Shown: positions 26,024 through 34,080 of the stretch, piece after piece
How the letters are laid out: the number at the start of each line of letters is the position of its first letter
Numbering within the stretch: position 1 is the first letter of the stretch
Source: Gp6-AA40 sp963742105
GTDB lineage: Bacteria; Acidobacteriota; Vicinamibacteria; Vicinamibacterales; UBA2999
Reading direction: 5' to 3'
Assembly: GCA_963742105.1 (NCBI GenBank)
Contig: CAVUKN010000007.1
Coordinates: 1,612,001 to 1,676,000 of the forward strand
Length of the DNA stretch: 64,000 bases
Notes under the pieces: model-generated
Told to the model about the DNA's origin: nothing
Databases searched by the model: none
Seen by the model: the letters and a program-made list of their open reading frames with translations, nothing else
Position numbers and translations under genes: made by a program

Positions 26024-27268
26024 ATGCTGTGGACTCGCCGACTGACGCTGCTGACCACCCAGGCGATGATCTTCCTCGTCCTCGCCGAGGTGGCGGCGCT
26101 CGCGTATCACTTCTACGATACCGGGACTCTCTTCTACAAGCACCGCCGTGAGTACCCGGTATTCGGCGAGACCGAGCGGGGCGAGCTGAGCGCCGACGCG
26201 CTGCATCCGTACTTTGGCCCGATTCACCGCGTCGGCGTTCGCGGCCGCACTAACGCCATCGGCTTCGACAGTCCGTACGACTACCCTTTCGACCGCACCA
26301 GTCCGCGGCAGTACATCATCGGCATCTTCGGTGGATCCGTGGGTTGGTATTTCTGCGACCGGGCGGTGCCGCGCATGGTGGCCGATCTACGTGCAGCACC
26401 GGAGCTGGCCGGCCGCGACATCGTCACCCTCTGCTTCGCACACGAGGGATATAAACAGCCGCAGCAACTGCTGGTGCTCGCCTACTTCCTCTCGCTCGGC
26501 CAGCAGTTCGACCTCGTCCTCAATCTCGATGGGTTCAACGAAGCGGCTCTTGGCGCGTCGAACAACGACCGTGGACGCGACATCTCCATGCCGAGCCCGC
26601 TGCACCTGGATCCGATCATCAACGTGATCGATCGATCGACGTTGACGACGAGAGCGACCTATTCGCTGGCGGCCATCGGGCATTACAAGGAGCGGCTGAA
26701 CGCGCTGTCGGGACGGGTTCGCAGTACACATTCTGCCTTCCTGGGCTTCGCCTATGGTCAGTACCACGAGTACACGCGACATCAGTACGAAGCGGAGATC
26801 GTACGCTTCGCGCAGGTGTCAGCGTCACCGGCGACCAACGCGTCGATGATCCAGCTCACGCCTCCCGTGCACCAACGTGACGAGGGCCGTCTTTACACGG
26901 ACATCGCTGCCGAGTGGGAGTCCGCCTCGCTGCTGATGCACGACATGCTGCAGGCGCGCGACGTTCGCTACGTGCACGTATTACAGCCGAACCAATACTC
27001 TTCGCACCATCTGTTCGGTACGGACGAGGCCCGGGTCGCTGTGAACCCAGCCTCTCCATTCAAGGCGGCGGCAGAACGTGGTTACCCGGCGCTGCGCGAC
27101 GCGGGGACACGTCTGGCGAAGCGCCTCGCGTTCTTCGATGCCACTACACTGTTCGACAGTGTGCGTGAGCCTGTCTACGAGGACGACTGCTGCCATTACA
27201 ACCAGCGCGGCAACGATCTGATCGGCGCGTTCGTCGCGGCCAGGGTGCGGGATGTGCTGCGGCCATAG
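26024..27268 (+). CDS. SGNH-like hydrolase, membrane-anchored (SxtL-like position)
   Basis: 414 residues, start ATG one base after the carbamoyltransferase stop. An N-terminal membrane anchor (LTTQAMIFLVLAEVAALAYHF) is followed by an extracytoplasmic domain. It has an SGNH-like nucleophile loop FGGSVGWYF (Ser 105), a LNLDGFNEAAL block in the Asn position and a terminal DDCCHYNQRGNDLIG holding D388-x-x-H391. These fit a GDSL/SGNH esterase or acyltransferase-like enzyme, though the first block reads GGS rather than GDS. In saxitoxin clusters a GDSL hydrolase (SxtL) also accompanies the carbamoyltransferase. Substrate unknown. Confidence 0.72.
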   Translation: MLWTRRLTLLTTQAMIFLVLAEVAALAYHFYDTGTLFYKHRREYPVFGETERGELSADALHPYFGPIHRVGVRGRTNAIGFDSPYDYPFDRTSPRQYIIGIFGGSVGWYFCDRAVPRMVADLRAAPELAGRDIVTLCFAHEGYKQPQQLLVLAYFLSLGQQFDLVLNLDGFNEAALGASNNDRGRDISMPSPLHLDPIINVIDRSTLTTRATYSLAAIGHYKERLNALSGRVRSTHSAFLGFAYGQYHEYTRHQYEAEIVRFAQVSASPATNASMIQLTPPVHQRDEGRLYTDIAAEWESASLLMHDMLQARDVRYVHVLQPNQYSSHHLFGTDEARVAVNPASPFKAAAERGYPALRDAGTRLAKRLAFFDATTLFDSVREPVYEDDCCHYNQRGNDLIGAFVAARVRDVLRP

Positions 27269-27311
27269 CTGAACGGCGCCGCCGGCGCCCTCTTCGCGAG
27301 CCCGGTCTTCA

Positions 27312-28079
27312 ATGGACGCGTTCCTTCGCTTCTACGGCGCCTTGAACGATTTCCTGCCGCGAGCGCGGCGTTTCACAACCTTCACGTGCACGTTCCGCCA
27401 GCGCGCGTCGATCAAAGACCTGATCGAGTCGGTTGGCGTTCCCCATCCGGAAATCGACCGCCTGGTCGTGAATGGCGAGCTCGTCGACTTCCGCTACCTG
27501 GTTGGTGATGGGGATCGCATAGCCGCGTACCCGACGTTTCACGGCCTCGATCTCGGAGATGCCGGACGGCTGGCGCCGATGACGTCCCAGGAACTCCGCT
27601 TCGTGGCGGACGTGCATCTGGGCCGGCTTGCCGCCTACCTGAGGCTGGCTGGATTCGACACCGTCTATCGCAACGACTCGTCCGACGCCGACCTGGCGGA
27701 CATCTCCGCCGCCGAAACCCGTGTGCTCCTGACGCGCGATGTCGACTTGCTGAAGCGCGCGACGGTGACGCATGGCTGCTTCATTCGCAACACGCAGCCT
27801 GGTCGGCAGCTCGTCGAGGTGCTGCGGCGATTCGAGTGCGTCGCGGCGGCACGGCCGTTCACACGATGTCCGCGGTGCAATGCTCCGTTGCAGGCTGTCG
27901 ACAAAGGCACCGTGATCGATGTCGTGCCGTCGCGCACGCGCGAGTGCCATGACCTGTTCTCCCAGTGCACCGCGTGTGCCGCGGTGTACTGGCCCGGGTC
28001 GCACTACGACCGCATTCGGCGATTTCTGGCGGTGGCCTTCAGCGCTGCTTCGCGGTGGGCGGAGGTGTCTGGTCCGTGA
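27312..28079 (+). CDS. Mut7-C RNase-domain protein with N-terminal ubiquitin-like domain
   Basis: 255 residues. Residues 1-80 form a ThiS/ubiquitin-like fold (IKDLIESVGVPHPEIDRLVVNGELVDF, ending DRIAAYPTF). Residues about 90-240 are the Mut7-C domain: FVADVHLGRLAAYLRLAGFDTVY, LLTRDVDLLKR, a zinc knuckle CPRC / CTAC and WPGSHYDRI. The PIN-like acidic residues suggest ribonuclease activity. This domain pair is widespread in bacteria, with no well-established substrate. It lies 43 nt after the SGNH gene in the same direction and may or may not share its transcript. It converges with the HAD gene. Confidence 0.88.
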   Translation: MDAFLRFYGALNDFLPRARRFTTFTCTFRQRASIKDLIESVGVPHPEIDRLVVNGELVDFRYLVGDGDRIAAYPTFHGLDLGDAGRLAPMTSQELRFVADVHLGRLAAYLRLAGFDTVYRNDSSDADLADISAAETRVLLTRDVDLLKRATVTHGCFIRNTQPGRQLVEVLRRFECVAAARPFTRCPRCNAPLQAVDKGTVIDVVPSRTRECHDLFSQCTACAAVYWPGSHYDRIRRFLAVAFSAASRWAEVSGP

Positions 28080-28104
28080 AGCCCGATACCCCGTCAACCG
28101 CTGG

Positions 28105-28767
28105 TCACCGCCGGCCGCCGACTTCGTCGAGGTGCTCCAGCAGATCCGCCGGATCGGCGTAGACGCGGTACGCGCCCGCTCGCTCGAGTTCCTCCTGCCC
28201 ATAGCCGCCGGACAGCAGCCCGATGCCGAGCGTACGTGCACGCTGCGCCGCCAGCATGTCCCAGACGCTGTCGCCCACGACTGACGCGGTGTCCGCGGCG
28301 ACGCCCAGTCGCGCGGCGGCAGCGAGAAACAAGTCCGGATCAGGCTTGGCGAAGCGGACCTGGTCGCGCGTGATGACGGGCGTGTGCACGGGATCGACGC
28401 CGAGCTTCGCCAGCACGGGTCCGGCGGTCTCCATGCGACCGCTGGTAGCAATCGCCCACGGAATGCCGGCATCTGTCAGCGCCGTCAGCAGGGCCCGCGC
28501 GCCCGGCAGCGGCCGGATATCAGCAACCACACGGCGGTAGGCCTCCGCATGCAGACGCTGCAGCCGTTCGATGCGCTCGTGACTCAGCTCCATGCCGGTT
28601 TCCCGCAGCAGCATGTTGGTGAACAGCCCGCCGCTCATGCCGATCTTGCGATGAATACGCCAGACGGACAGTTCGATGCCTTCATGTTGGAGCGCCTCGC
28701 GCCATGCAAGCACGTGATGGTAGACGCTGTCCACGAGGGTTCCGTCGAGGTCGAACAGAAAGGCCAT
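28105..28767 (-). CDS. HAD-superfamily hydrolase (phosphoglycolate phosphatase-like)
   Basis: 220 residues. HAD motif I is FLFDLDGTLVDS, motif II ATSGR, motif III the lysine in FAKPDPDLFLAAAARLG and motif IV VVGDSVWDM. An alpha-helical cap lies between motifs I and II (about residues 15-85). This is a subfamily I phosphatase of the beta-phosphoglucomutase / Gph type; the substrate cannot be fixed from sequence. I chose the ATG that puts motif I at residue 3. A TATACT lies 10 nt upstream (28783-28778), so the leader would be only a few nucleotides. The gene is convergent with the Mut7-C gene. Confidence 0.9.
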   Translation of the reverse strand: MAFLFDLDGTLVDSVYHHVLAWREALQHEGIELSVWRIHRKIGMSGGLFTNMLLRETGMELSHERIERLQRLHAEAYRRVVADIRPLPGARALLTALTDAGIPWAIATSGRMETAGPVLAKLGVDPVHTPVITRDQVRFAKPDPDLFLAAAARLGVAADTASVVGDSVWDMLAAQRARTLGIGLLSGGYGQEELERAGAYRVYADPADLLEHLDEVGGRR

Positions 28768-28839
28768 GAGGACGCGCAGTATACGTCCGGCCATTGGACG
28801 AGCATCGAGTCGAGCGTTCGAACCTCGCGGGATCCGAAC

Positions 28840-28853
28840 GATAATGCGTTCCC
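28840..28853 (+). promoter_or_regulatory. -10 box directly before the zinc-ribbon gene (leaderless start)
   Basis: GATAAT (28840-28845) ends 8 nt before the GTG at 28854, so transcription would begin at or next to the start codon. TTCGAA at 28817-28822 is a poor -35. Confidence 0.45.
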
Positions 28854-29576
28854 GTGGAGTGCCCGCGCTGCAGCACCGCGATGCAGGAAGAGACGCTCTC
28901 GGCACACCTGGGCCGCCGAGTCAGCATCGACGTCTGCCCGCCCTGTCAGTCGATCTGGTTCGACGCTCGCGAGAGCGCCAGTCTTACGCCGGCGGCAACG
29001 CTGGCGGTTTTTCGCGTCATCGGTGAGCGGATCGCTCCGCCGCGGCGCAGCAACGCCGACCTGGCAAAATGCCCGCGCTGCCATGCGCGGCTGCGCCGCA
29101 CGCACGATATGCAGCGGGCGACCCGCTTCGAATACCTGCGTTGCCCGAACGACCACGGGCGGCTGACGTCCTTCTTTGATTTCCTTCGCGAGAAGGATTT
29201 CGTCCGTCCGTTGACGCCGCAGCAACTCGAGACCCTTCGTCAGAACGTGCAATCGGTCCACTGTGCCAACTGCGGCGCTCCGGTCGACCTGACCGGCGAC
29301 AGCGGCTGCCCTCATTGCGGAGCAGCACTCTCGATGCTGGACCTCGCCCAGGCCGAAAAGCTCATTCACCGGCTCAAGCACGCAGACGATCGAACGTCCG
29401 GGCCGGTTGATCCGTCACTTCCTCTCGAGTTGGCGAGGGCCCGACGCGAGGTCGAGGACGCCTTTGCGGGGCTGCCGGCCAAACCGTCGTGGCATGCGTC
29501 GGTGTCGTCCGACGGGCTAATCGGCGCCGGGTTCGCCGCACTCGCGCGGTGGCTCAAGGCAAGTCGGGAATCGTAA
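28854..29576 (+). CDS. Zinc-ribbon protein (zf-TFIIB type)
   Basis: 240 residues from GTG. Three zinc-binding modules are visible: MECPRCSTAM...VCPPCQSIWFD at the start, CPRCHARL...LRCPNDHGRL near 75-105, and CANCGAP...CPHCGAAL near 145-170. The first is the zf-TFIIB pattern ending in WFD. The tail is polar, with a weakly hydrophobic C-terminal end. It precedes the SPFH/YdjG-like pair and may work with it, but a repeat array of about 150 nt separates them. Function unknown. Confidence 0.8.
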   Translation: MECPRCSTAMQEETLSAHLGRRVSIDVCPPCQSIWFDARESASLTPAATLAVFRVIGERIAPPRRSNADLAKCPRCHARLRRTHDMQRATRFEYLRCPNDHGRLTSFFDFLREKDFVRPLTPQQLETLRQNVQSVHCANCGAPVDLTGDSGCPHCGAALSMLDLAQAEKLIHRLKHADDRTSGPVDPSLPLELARARREVEDAFAGLPAKPSWHASVSSDGLIGAGFAALARWLKASRES

Positions 29577-29577
29577 T

Positions 29578-29735
29578 CACCGATCGTGAATCATGAATCG
29601 TGAATCGTGAATGGAGGCAGGCGTGGCACCGACAGCACCTGTGTCTGACGCATAATCGCCAGACTTCCTCGCGATTTGTAAGTTGATTCACGATTCGCGA
29701 CTCACGACTCACGATTCACGGTTCGCCATTCACGG
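29578..29735. repeat. Inverted heptad array, family B (unit CGTGAAT)
   Basis: Left arm (about 29584-29611) has four copies of CGTGAAT or CATGAAT. A unique spacer of about 65 nt follows, then the right arm (29683-29735) with seven degenerate reverse-complement copies (ATTCACG, ACTCACG, ATTCGCG). Same architecture as family A with an unrelated unit. It lies immediately after the zinc-ribbon stop and ends just before the SPFH gene's ribosome binding site. Confidence 0.88.
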
Positions 29736-29752
29736 CCAAGGAGAGCATCGAC

Positions 29753-30814
29753 GTGGGCATCATGGATTTCATCAAGGGCGAACTGCTCGAGATCATCGAG
29801 TGGACCGACGACTCGCGCGACACGCTGTCGTGGCGTTTTCCGGACGATGACAAGGCGATCAAGGACGGGGCGCAGCTCATCGTCCGCGAGTCGCAGGTTG
29901 CGCAATTCGTCTACCTTGGCGAGTTCGGCGACACCTTCGGTCCAGGCAAGCACCGGTTGACCACCGACAACATCCCCGTCCTGACGAAACTCCGGTCGTG
30001 GCCCTACGGATTCAACTCACCGTTCAAGGCCGACATCTACTTCGTGCTCACCCGCCTGTTCACCGGCAACAAGTGGGGGACGTCGAACCCGGTCATGCTG
30101 CGCGACAACGACTTTGGCGCCGTGCGGGTGCGCGCCTTTGGCACCTACGACTTCAAGATTGTTCAGCCGAAGGTGTTTCTGAAGGAGGTGGCCGGGTCTG
30201 ATCACAACTTCCGCCTCGACGAGTTCAGCGACACGATGCGCTCCCGGATCGTGAGCATCTTCACCGACGCGATCGCGAGTGCCAGGATTCCGGTGCTCGA
30301 TGTCGCCTCCCGGTACACCGAACTGGGCGATGCCCTGCTGCCCCTCATCAATCCTGCGATTGCCGCGAAGTACGGCATCGAAATCGGCAGCTTCATCGTC
30401 GAGAACGTATCGGTGCCCCCCGAGGTGGAACAGGCCATCGATAAGCGATCGAGCATGGCCGCGATCGGCAATCTCAACGAGTTCGTGAAGTATCAGATGG
30501 GAAAGGGGTTCGAGGCTGGAGCTGGCGGCGGGGCGGCGGGCACGGCCGCCGAACTCGCAGTCGGCTTCGGCCTGGCCCAGCAGTTGATGAAGGACGGCGC
30601 CATGAGCGGTCACGCTACGCCGACAATCGGAATCCCGACCCCGCCCTCTCCCGTGAGCGCCCCCGAGCTGTTAAGTCCAGCCGAGGCGGCGCAGCTTCTC
30701 GGTGTGAGCGAGGCCGACGTGATGACGATTCTGGAATCAGGCGAGCTCAAGGGTCGAAAGATCGGATCCACCTGGCGAATCCCGCGCGCCGCCATCACCA
30801 GTTACCTGGCTTGA
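29753..30814 (+). CDS. SPFH-domain protein (YdjI-like) with C-terminal excisionase-type HTH
   Basis: 353 residues from GTG, with a strong AAGGAG 7-8 nt upstream. The start MDFIKGELLEIIEW and the SPFH/band-7 core (about 20-230: LIVRESQVAQFVYLGEFG, VRAFGTYDFKIVQP, GIEIGSFIVENVSVPPEVEQAI) match YdjI-like 'virion core' SPFH proteins. A Gly/Ala-rich linker follows. Residues about 305-353 form a HTH_17/excisionase-like domain (LSPAEAAQLLGVSEADVMTILESG, then KIGSTWRIPRAAI). YdjI relatives usually end in a zinc ribbon; here the terminal module is a DNA-binding-type fold. The next gene is YdjG-like, as in the Bacillus ydj set. Confidence 0.87.
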   Translation: MGIMDFIKGELLEIIEWTDDSRDTLSWRFPDDDKAIKDGAQLIVRESQVAQFVYLGEFGDTFGPGKHRLTTDNIPVLTKLRSWPYGFNSPFKADIYFVLTRLFTGNKWGTSNPVMLRDNDFGAVRVRAFGTYDFKIVQPKVFLKEVAGSDHNFRLDEFSDTMRSRIVSIFTDAIASARIPVLDVASRYTELGDALLPLINPAIAAKYGIEIGSFIVENVSVPPEVEQAIDKRSSMAAIGNLNEFVKYQMGKGFEAGAGGGAAGTAAELAVGFGLAQQLMKDGAMSGHATPTIGIPTPPSPVSAPELLSPAEAAQLLGVSEADVMTILESGELKGRKIGSTWRIPRAAITSYLA

Positions 30815-30860
30815 GCGGAGAGATCGCCGATACACCGGAACGGCTCGTCTTCGACATCAG

Positions 30861-31952
30861 ATGATCACCGCACTCGAAAAACACGAGTGCCCGGCGTGTG
30901 GCGCCCAGGCGGAGTGGGATCCGGCAACCCAGAAGCTCCGCTGCGCATTCTGCGGGACTGAATCGCCGTATCACCTCGATCGCGATCAGGGCAAGGTCGT
31001 CGAACTCGATCTCGTCAAGGCGCTGCGCGAATTGCCCGACGAGGAGCGCGGGTGGCAGACCGAACGCCGCAGCGTGCAATGCCAGTCCTGCCGCGCCGTC
31101 ATGGTGTTCGATCCCGCACGGGTTGGACAGAACTGCGAATTCTGTGGCTCGCCGGCACTCGTGGACTACCAGGAAATCCGCGCGCCAATTCGTCCACAGG
31201 GCGTGCTTCCCTTCCGTGTCGACGCCAGTCGGGTGCGAGACGACATCCGCCGGTGGTGGAAGAGCCGCTGGTTTGCGCCTGGAAGACTCGCCATCGCGGC
31301 TCTCGTCGACACCATCAAGAGTCTCTACATCCCGTATTGGACCTTCGACGCTCGCGTCCATTGTCCATGGACGGCGGAGGCTGGCTATTACTACTACGTC
31401 AACGTCCCTGGACGCGACTCGAAGGGGCGGCCGGTCATGCGACAGGAGCGACGCGTGCGCTGGGAGCCGGCAGCCGGCGTCGTCGACACTGCCTTCGACG
31501 ACGAGGCGGTGCCTGGGACGCAGGGTTTACCGATCGACCTGCTGAAGGGTGTCGAGCCGTTTCCCACGCGGGAAGTCGTTGCGTACGACACCGCTTTTCT
31601 CTCCGGCCACGTCGTCGAGCACTACCAGGTCGTGCTGCTCGAGGCCGCCCAGCGATCGCTCGAGCAGATGCACGCGAAGCTCGTGGCGATGTGCAGCCAG
31701 CAGGTTCCCGGCGACACGCAACGGAATCTGCAGATCGCGCCGGAGTATTCGGAGCGAACGTTCAAGCACGTGCTGGTGCCGGTGTGGCTCCTTACCTACG
31801 GCTATCGCGCCAGGACGTATCAGGTGATCGTCAATGGCTACACCGGTACGATTGCGGGGCAGCGCCCGTACAGTGCGTGGAAGGTTGCCTTCGCTATCGT
31901 GCTTGCGATCGTGGTCGGCCTGATCGTGCTCTGGCTGAATGGCCAGCAGTGA
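30861..31952 (+). CDS. Zinc-ribbon membrane protein, YdjG-like
   Basis: 363 residues. Two N-terminal zinc ribbons: CPACGAQAEWDPATQKLRC followed by AFCGT (about 10-32), and CQSC...NCEFCGSP (about 73-97). A soluble domain follows with SLYIPYWTFDARVHCPWTAE and the YYYYVNVPGRD stretch. The C-terminus has one membrane helix (AFAIVLAIVVGLIVLWL) with GYRARTYQVIVNGYTGTIAGQRPY before it. Database relatives are often mislabelled as helicase or phage replication proteins. The pairing with an SPFH protein argues for a membrane-stress scaffold, as proposed for ydjG/ydjI. No PspA gene is present nearby. Confidence 0.82.
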   Translation: MITALEKHECPACGAQAEWDPATQKLRCAFCGTESPYHLDRDQGKVVELDLVKALRELPDEERGWQTERRSVQCQSCRAVMVFDPARVGQNCEFCGSPALVDYQEIRAPIRPQGVLPFRVDASRVRDDIRRWWKSRWFAPGRLAIAALVDTIKSLYIPYWTFDARVHCPWTAEAGYYYYVNVPGRDSKGRPVMRQERRVRWEPAAGVVDTAFDDEAVPGTQGLPIDLLKGVEPFPTREVVAYDTAFLSGHVVEHYQVVLLEAAQRSLEQMHAKLVAMCSQQVPGDTQRNLQIAPEYSERTFKHVLVPVWLLTYGYRARTYQVIVNGYTGTIAGQRPYSAWKVAFAIVLAIVVGLIVLWLNGQQ

Positions 31953-32055
31953 CCTTGATGTTGTAGGTCCGCATAAGCCTCCGTGCGGCACAGACTCCGT
32001 CGAGCGGAGCCGGCCGGCGAAGAGACCTCGCGCGTGGCCTCACGAGCCGGAAGTG

Positions 32056-32631
32056 TTAAACGTAGTCCGGCTCGTTACCGCGCTTCCACTTGATGTTGCA
32101 GCCGATGCTCGCCTTCTGCTCCGTGGGCGCCGGCGCCCCCGCCAGCACCGCGTCGACGGCCGCGCGCAAGTCGGCGCCGGTCACCGGATGGCTGTTGCCC
32201 GGACGGCTATCGTCGAACTGCCCGCGATAGACGAGCGTCCCGTTCTGATCGAACAGGAACAGATCGGGTGTGCACGCGGCGCGGAACATCTTCGCGACTG
32301 CCTGGGTTTCATCGAACAGGTACGGAAACGCGTAACCGACGGCTGCCGCTTCTTCTTTCATCCCCTCCGGACCATCCTCCGGATGGGCACCGGTATCGTT
32401 CGACATGATGCCGACCACGGCCAGACCGCGGTCGCGATAGTGCCTGGCGAACGCCGCAAACTCCTGCCGCATGTGCTTCACGAACGGGCAGTGAGGACAG
32501 ATGAATGCAACCAGCAACGCTGGCGCGGTGCGAAAATCTTCTGACGAAACCTCGTGCCCGTCCATATCCGGCAGCCGGAACGTCGGCAGCGCGGTGCCCA
32601 GTGGCAGCATCGTGGAAGGTGTCGGCGCCAT
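32056..32631 (-). CDS. Thioredoxin-fold redox protein (AhpC/TSA-like)
   Basis: 191 residues. It has a thioredoxin fold with LPDMDGHEVSSEDF, then a CPHCPFVKHM active site (CxxC near residues 47-50), IMSNDTGAHPEDGPEGM and the cis-Pro region CTPDLFLFDQNG. No signal peptide is visible, so it is probably cytoplasmic. It belongs to a family of stand-alone thioredoxin-like proteins that keep both cysteines; a disulfide reductase or peroxidase role is plausible but unproven. It is divergent from the CXXCH gene with 39 nt between them; TATGCT (32643-32638) 6 nt before the ATG suggests a leaderless mRNA. Confidence 0.85.
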   Translation of the reverse strand: MAPTPSTMLPLGTALPTFRLPDMDGHEVSSEDFRTAPALLVAFICPHCPFVKHMRQEFAAFARHYRDRGLAVVGIMSNDTGAHPEDGPEGMKEEAAAVGYAFPYLFDETQAVAKMFRAACTPDLFLFDQNGTLVYRGQFDDSRPGNSHPVTGADLRAAVDAVLAGAPAPTEQKASIGCNIKWKRGNEPDYV

Positions 32632-32657
32632 GCGCCAAGCATACCTGACACCAAGCG

Positions 32658-32663
32658 TAGAAT
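32658..32663 (+). promoter_or_regulatory. -10 box directly before the CXXCH-protein gene
   Basis: TAGAAT (5 of 6) ends 7 nt before the GTG at 32671, consistent with a leaderless mRNA. It is divergent from TATGCT (32643-32638) serving the thioredoxin-like gene on the other strand. No clear -35 for either. Confidence 0.4.
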
Positions 32664-32670
32664 CGCAAGC

Positions 32671-34010
32671 GTGGTTCGACCGTTCGCAATGGCCGCTCTC
32701 CTGGTTGCCGCGGCTCTGCCGGCATTCAACGGTGACGCAGCGCGGCCGCAGGATGACGATGCGCTGTTCGATGAGATCGATCATCCGGCGATCGCGTATC
32801 GCAGCGCGCCGCTGAACGATCCTGTCACGCGTCTCGCGGCGAGATTGTCCGACGGTTCGCTCACCATGGCGTACGACCGCGACACGGGCTACCTGCCAGC
32901 ACTCCTGAAAGCGCTCGACATTCCCGTGGCCTCGCAGCTCGCGCTGTATTCGAAGACGAGCCTGCAGCAGCTGCTCATCTCGCCACAGAATCCACGCGTG
33001 ATCTACTTCAACGATTCGGCCATGGTGGCGTGGCCGCGCGGCGGATTTCTCGAGATCGCGGCCCACGACCCCACCCAGGGCGTCGTGTTCTATGTGATGC
33101 CGCAGCAACCGGGCGCAACCCTGACGCGCCGCAACGATTGCCTCGTGTGTCATCACTCGTACAACACGCTGGGTGTTCCCGGGTTGCTGTCGCGCAGCGT
33201 GGTCACCAGCTCGCACGGCGACGCCATGCCGTTCCTCGGCAACTACGTCGTCGACGATCGGACGCCATTCGAGGAGCGTTGGGCGGGGTGGTTCGTGACC
33301 GGTTCGTCCGGAACAGTGCGGCATCTCGGCAATCAGATGCCGGCAGCGACACGAAACACGGATACAGAGGTGACTGCACGGGCGACCTCGGTCGCTGCAT
33401 TTCCAGACGCGTTGCGCGGCTACCTGTCGCCCTACAGCGACATCGTGGCGCATCTCGTCCTCGAGCATCAGATGCGCGTGATCAACCTGCTGACGCGGGC
33501 CAGCTGGTGGGTCCGATTGGCCGCGGCCGAGAAGCGTGACGTTGCCGCGGTGGCCGATCGCGCGGCACGCGAGCTGGTTGACGCGTTGCTGTTCGTGGAC
33601 GAAGCGACAACTGCCGTCGGCGGTCCAGGGAAACGCCGAGTTCGCCACCAGTTTCACTGCCCGCGGACCGGTCGACAGCTATGGACGCTCGCTGCGACAG
33701 TTCGATTTGCGAACGCGATTGATGCGATATCCGTGCAGCTTCATGATCTACACGGAGGCATTCGACGCCCTGCCGCGCGCCGGCGCTCGACGCTGTGTAT
33801 CGCCGTCTGTGGACGGTGTTATCCGGCGGCGAGACCGCCGCGCGCTACGCTCGGCTGACGCCGGCCGATCGCGACGCCATCCTCGACATCCTGCGCGAGA
33901 CGAAGGAAGGCCTGCCAGCCTACTTCCGTAGGGCGAGCTTTAGCCTCGGCTCATCGCATCGCGCGGGCCTGAAGGCCCGCGCTACGTACTCGTCGCGTCG
34001 CGGGGCCTGA
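32671..34010 (+). CDS. Exported CXXCH (cytochrome c-like) protein, two frameshifts
   Basis: Unknown family. A hydrophobic N-terminus (FAMAALLVAAALPAFNGDAARP) predicts export. The first frame runs to about 33620 and includes SLQQLLISPQNPRVIYFND, AWPRGGFLEIAA, a heme-binding-type CLVCHHSYNTLGVPG and FEERWAGWFVTGSSG. The reading then shifts near 33605-33632 (QGNAEFATSFTARGPVDSYG, LMRYPCSFMIYTEAFDALP). It shifts again near 33775-33790 (AVYRRLWTVLSGG, LTPADRDAILDILRETKEGLPAYF). The C-terminus then runs into REP hairpins, which supply the last ~20 codons. A single CXXCH suggests a mono-heme protein, though an axial ligand is not identified. Pseudogene or sequencing errors cannot be separated here. 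Confidence 0.7.
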
Positions 34011-34073
34011 AGGCCCGCGCTGCGTATCCTTGCGCCGCGGGCCTGAGGGCCCGCGCGACGGAGCGTTGCTGAT
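33925..34073. repeat. Cluster of REP hairpins, first two in REPIN-like inverted arrangement
   Basis: Starts with GTAGGGCGAGCTTTAGCCTCG (GTAG head then palindrome). The opposite orientation follows (GCGGGCCTGAAGGCCCGC then GCTACG), so the first two units face each other. Two more copies of the second type follow (to about 34064). The cluster fills the space between the CXXCH gene and sodC, which converge, and forms the 3' end of the former. Confidence 0.82.
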
Positions 34074-34080
34074 ACAGGTC

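Noticed and set aside
23623..27268. A saxitoxin or antibiotic biosynthetic cluster
   Set aside because: Only the carbamoylation module is present; no polyketide synthase, amidinotransferase or other pathway enzymes are in the window.
32632..33657. Long open frame on the minus strand extending the thioredoxin-like gene upstream
   Set aside because: It is the antisense of the CXXCH gene; the extension shows no protein-like pattern and would cross the divergent promoter.
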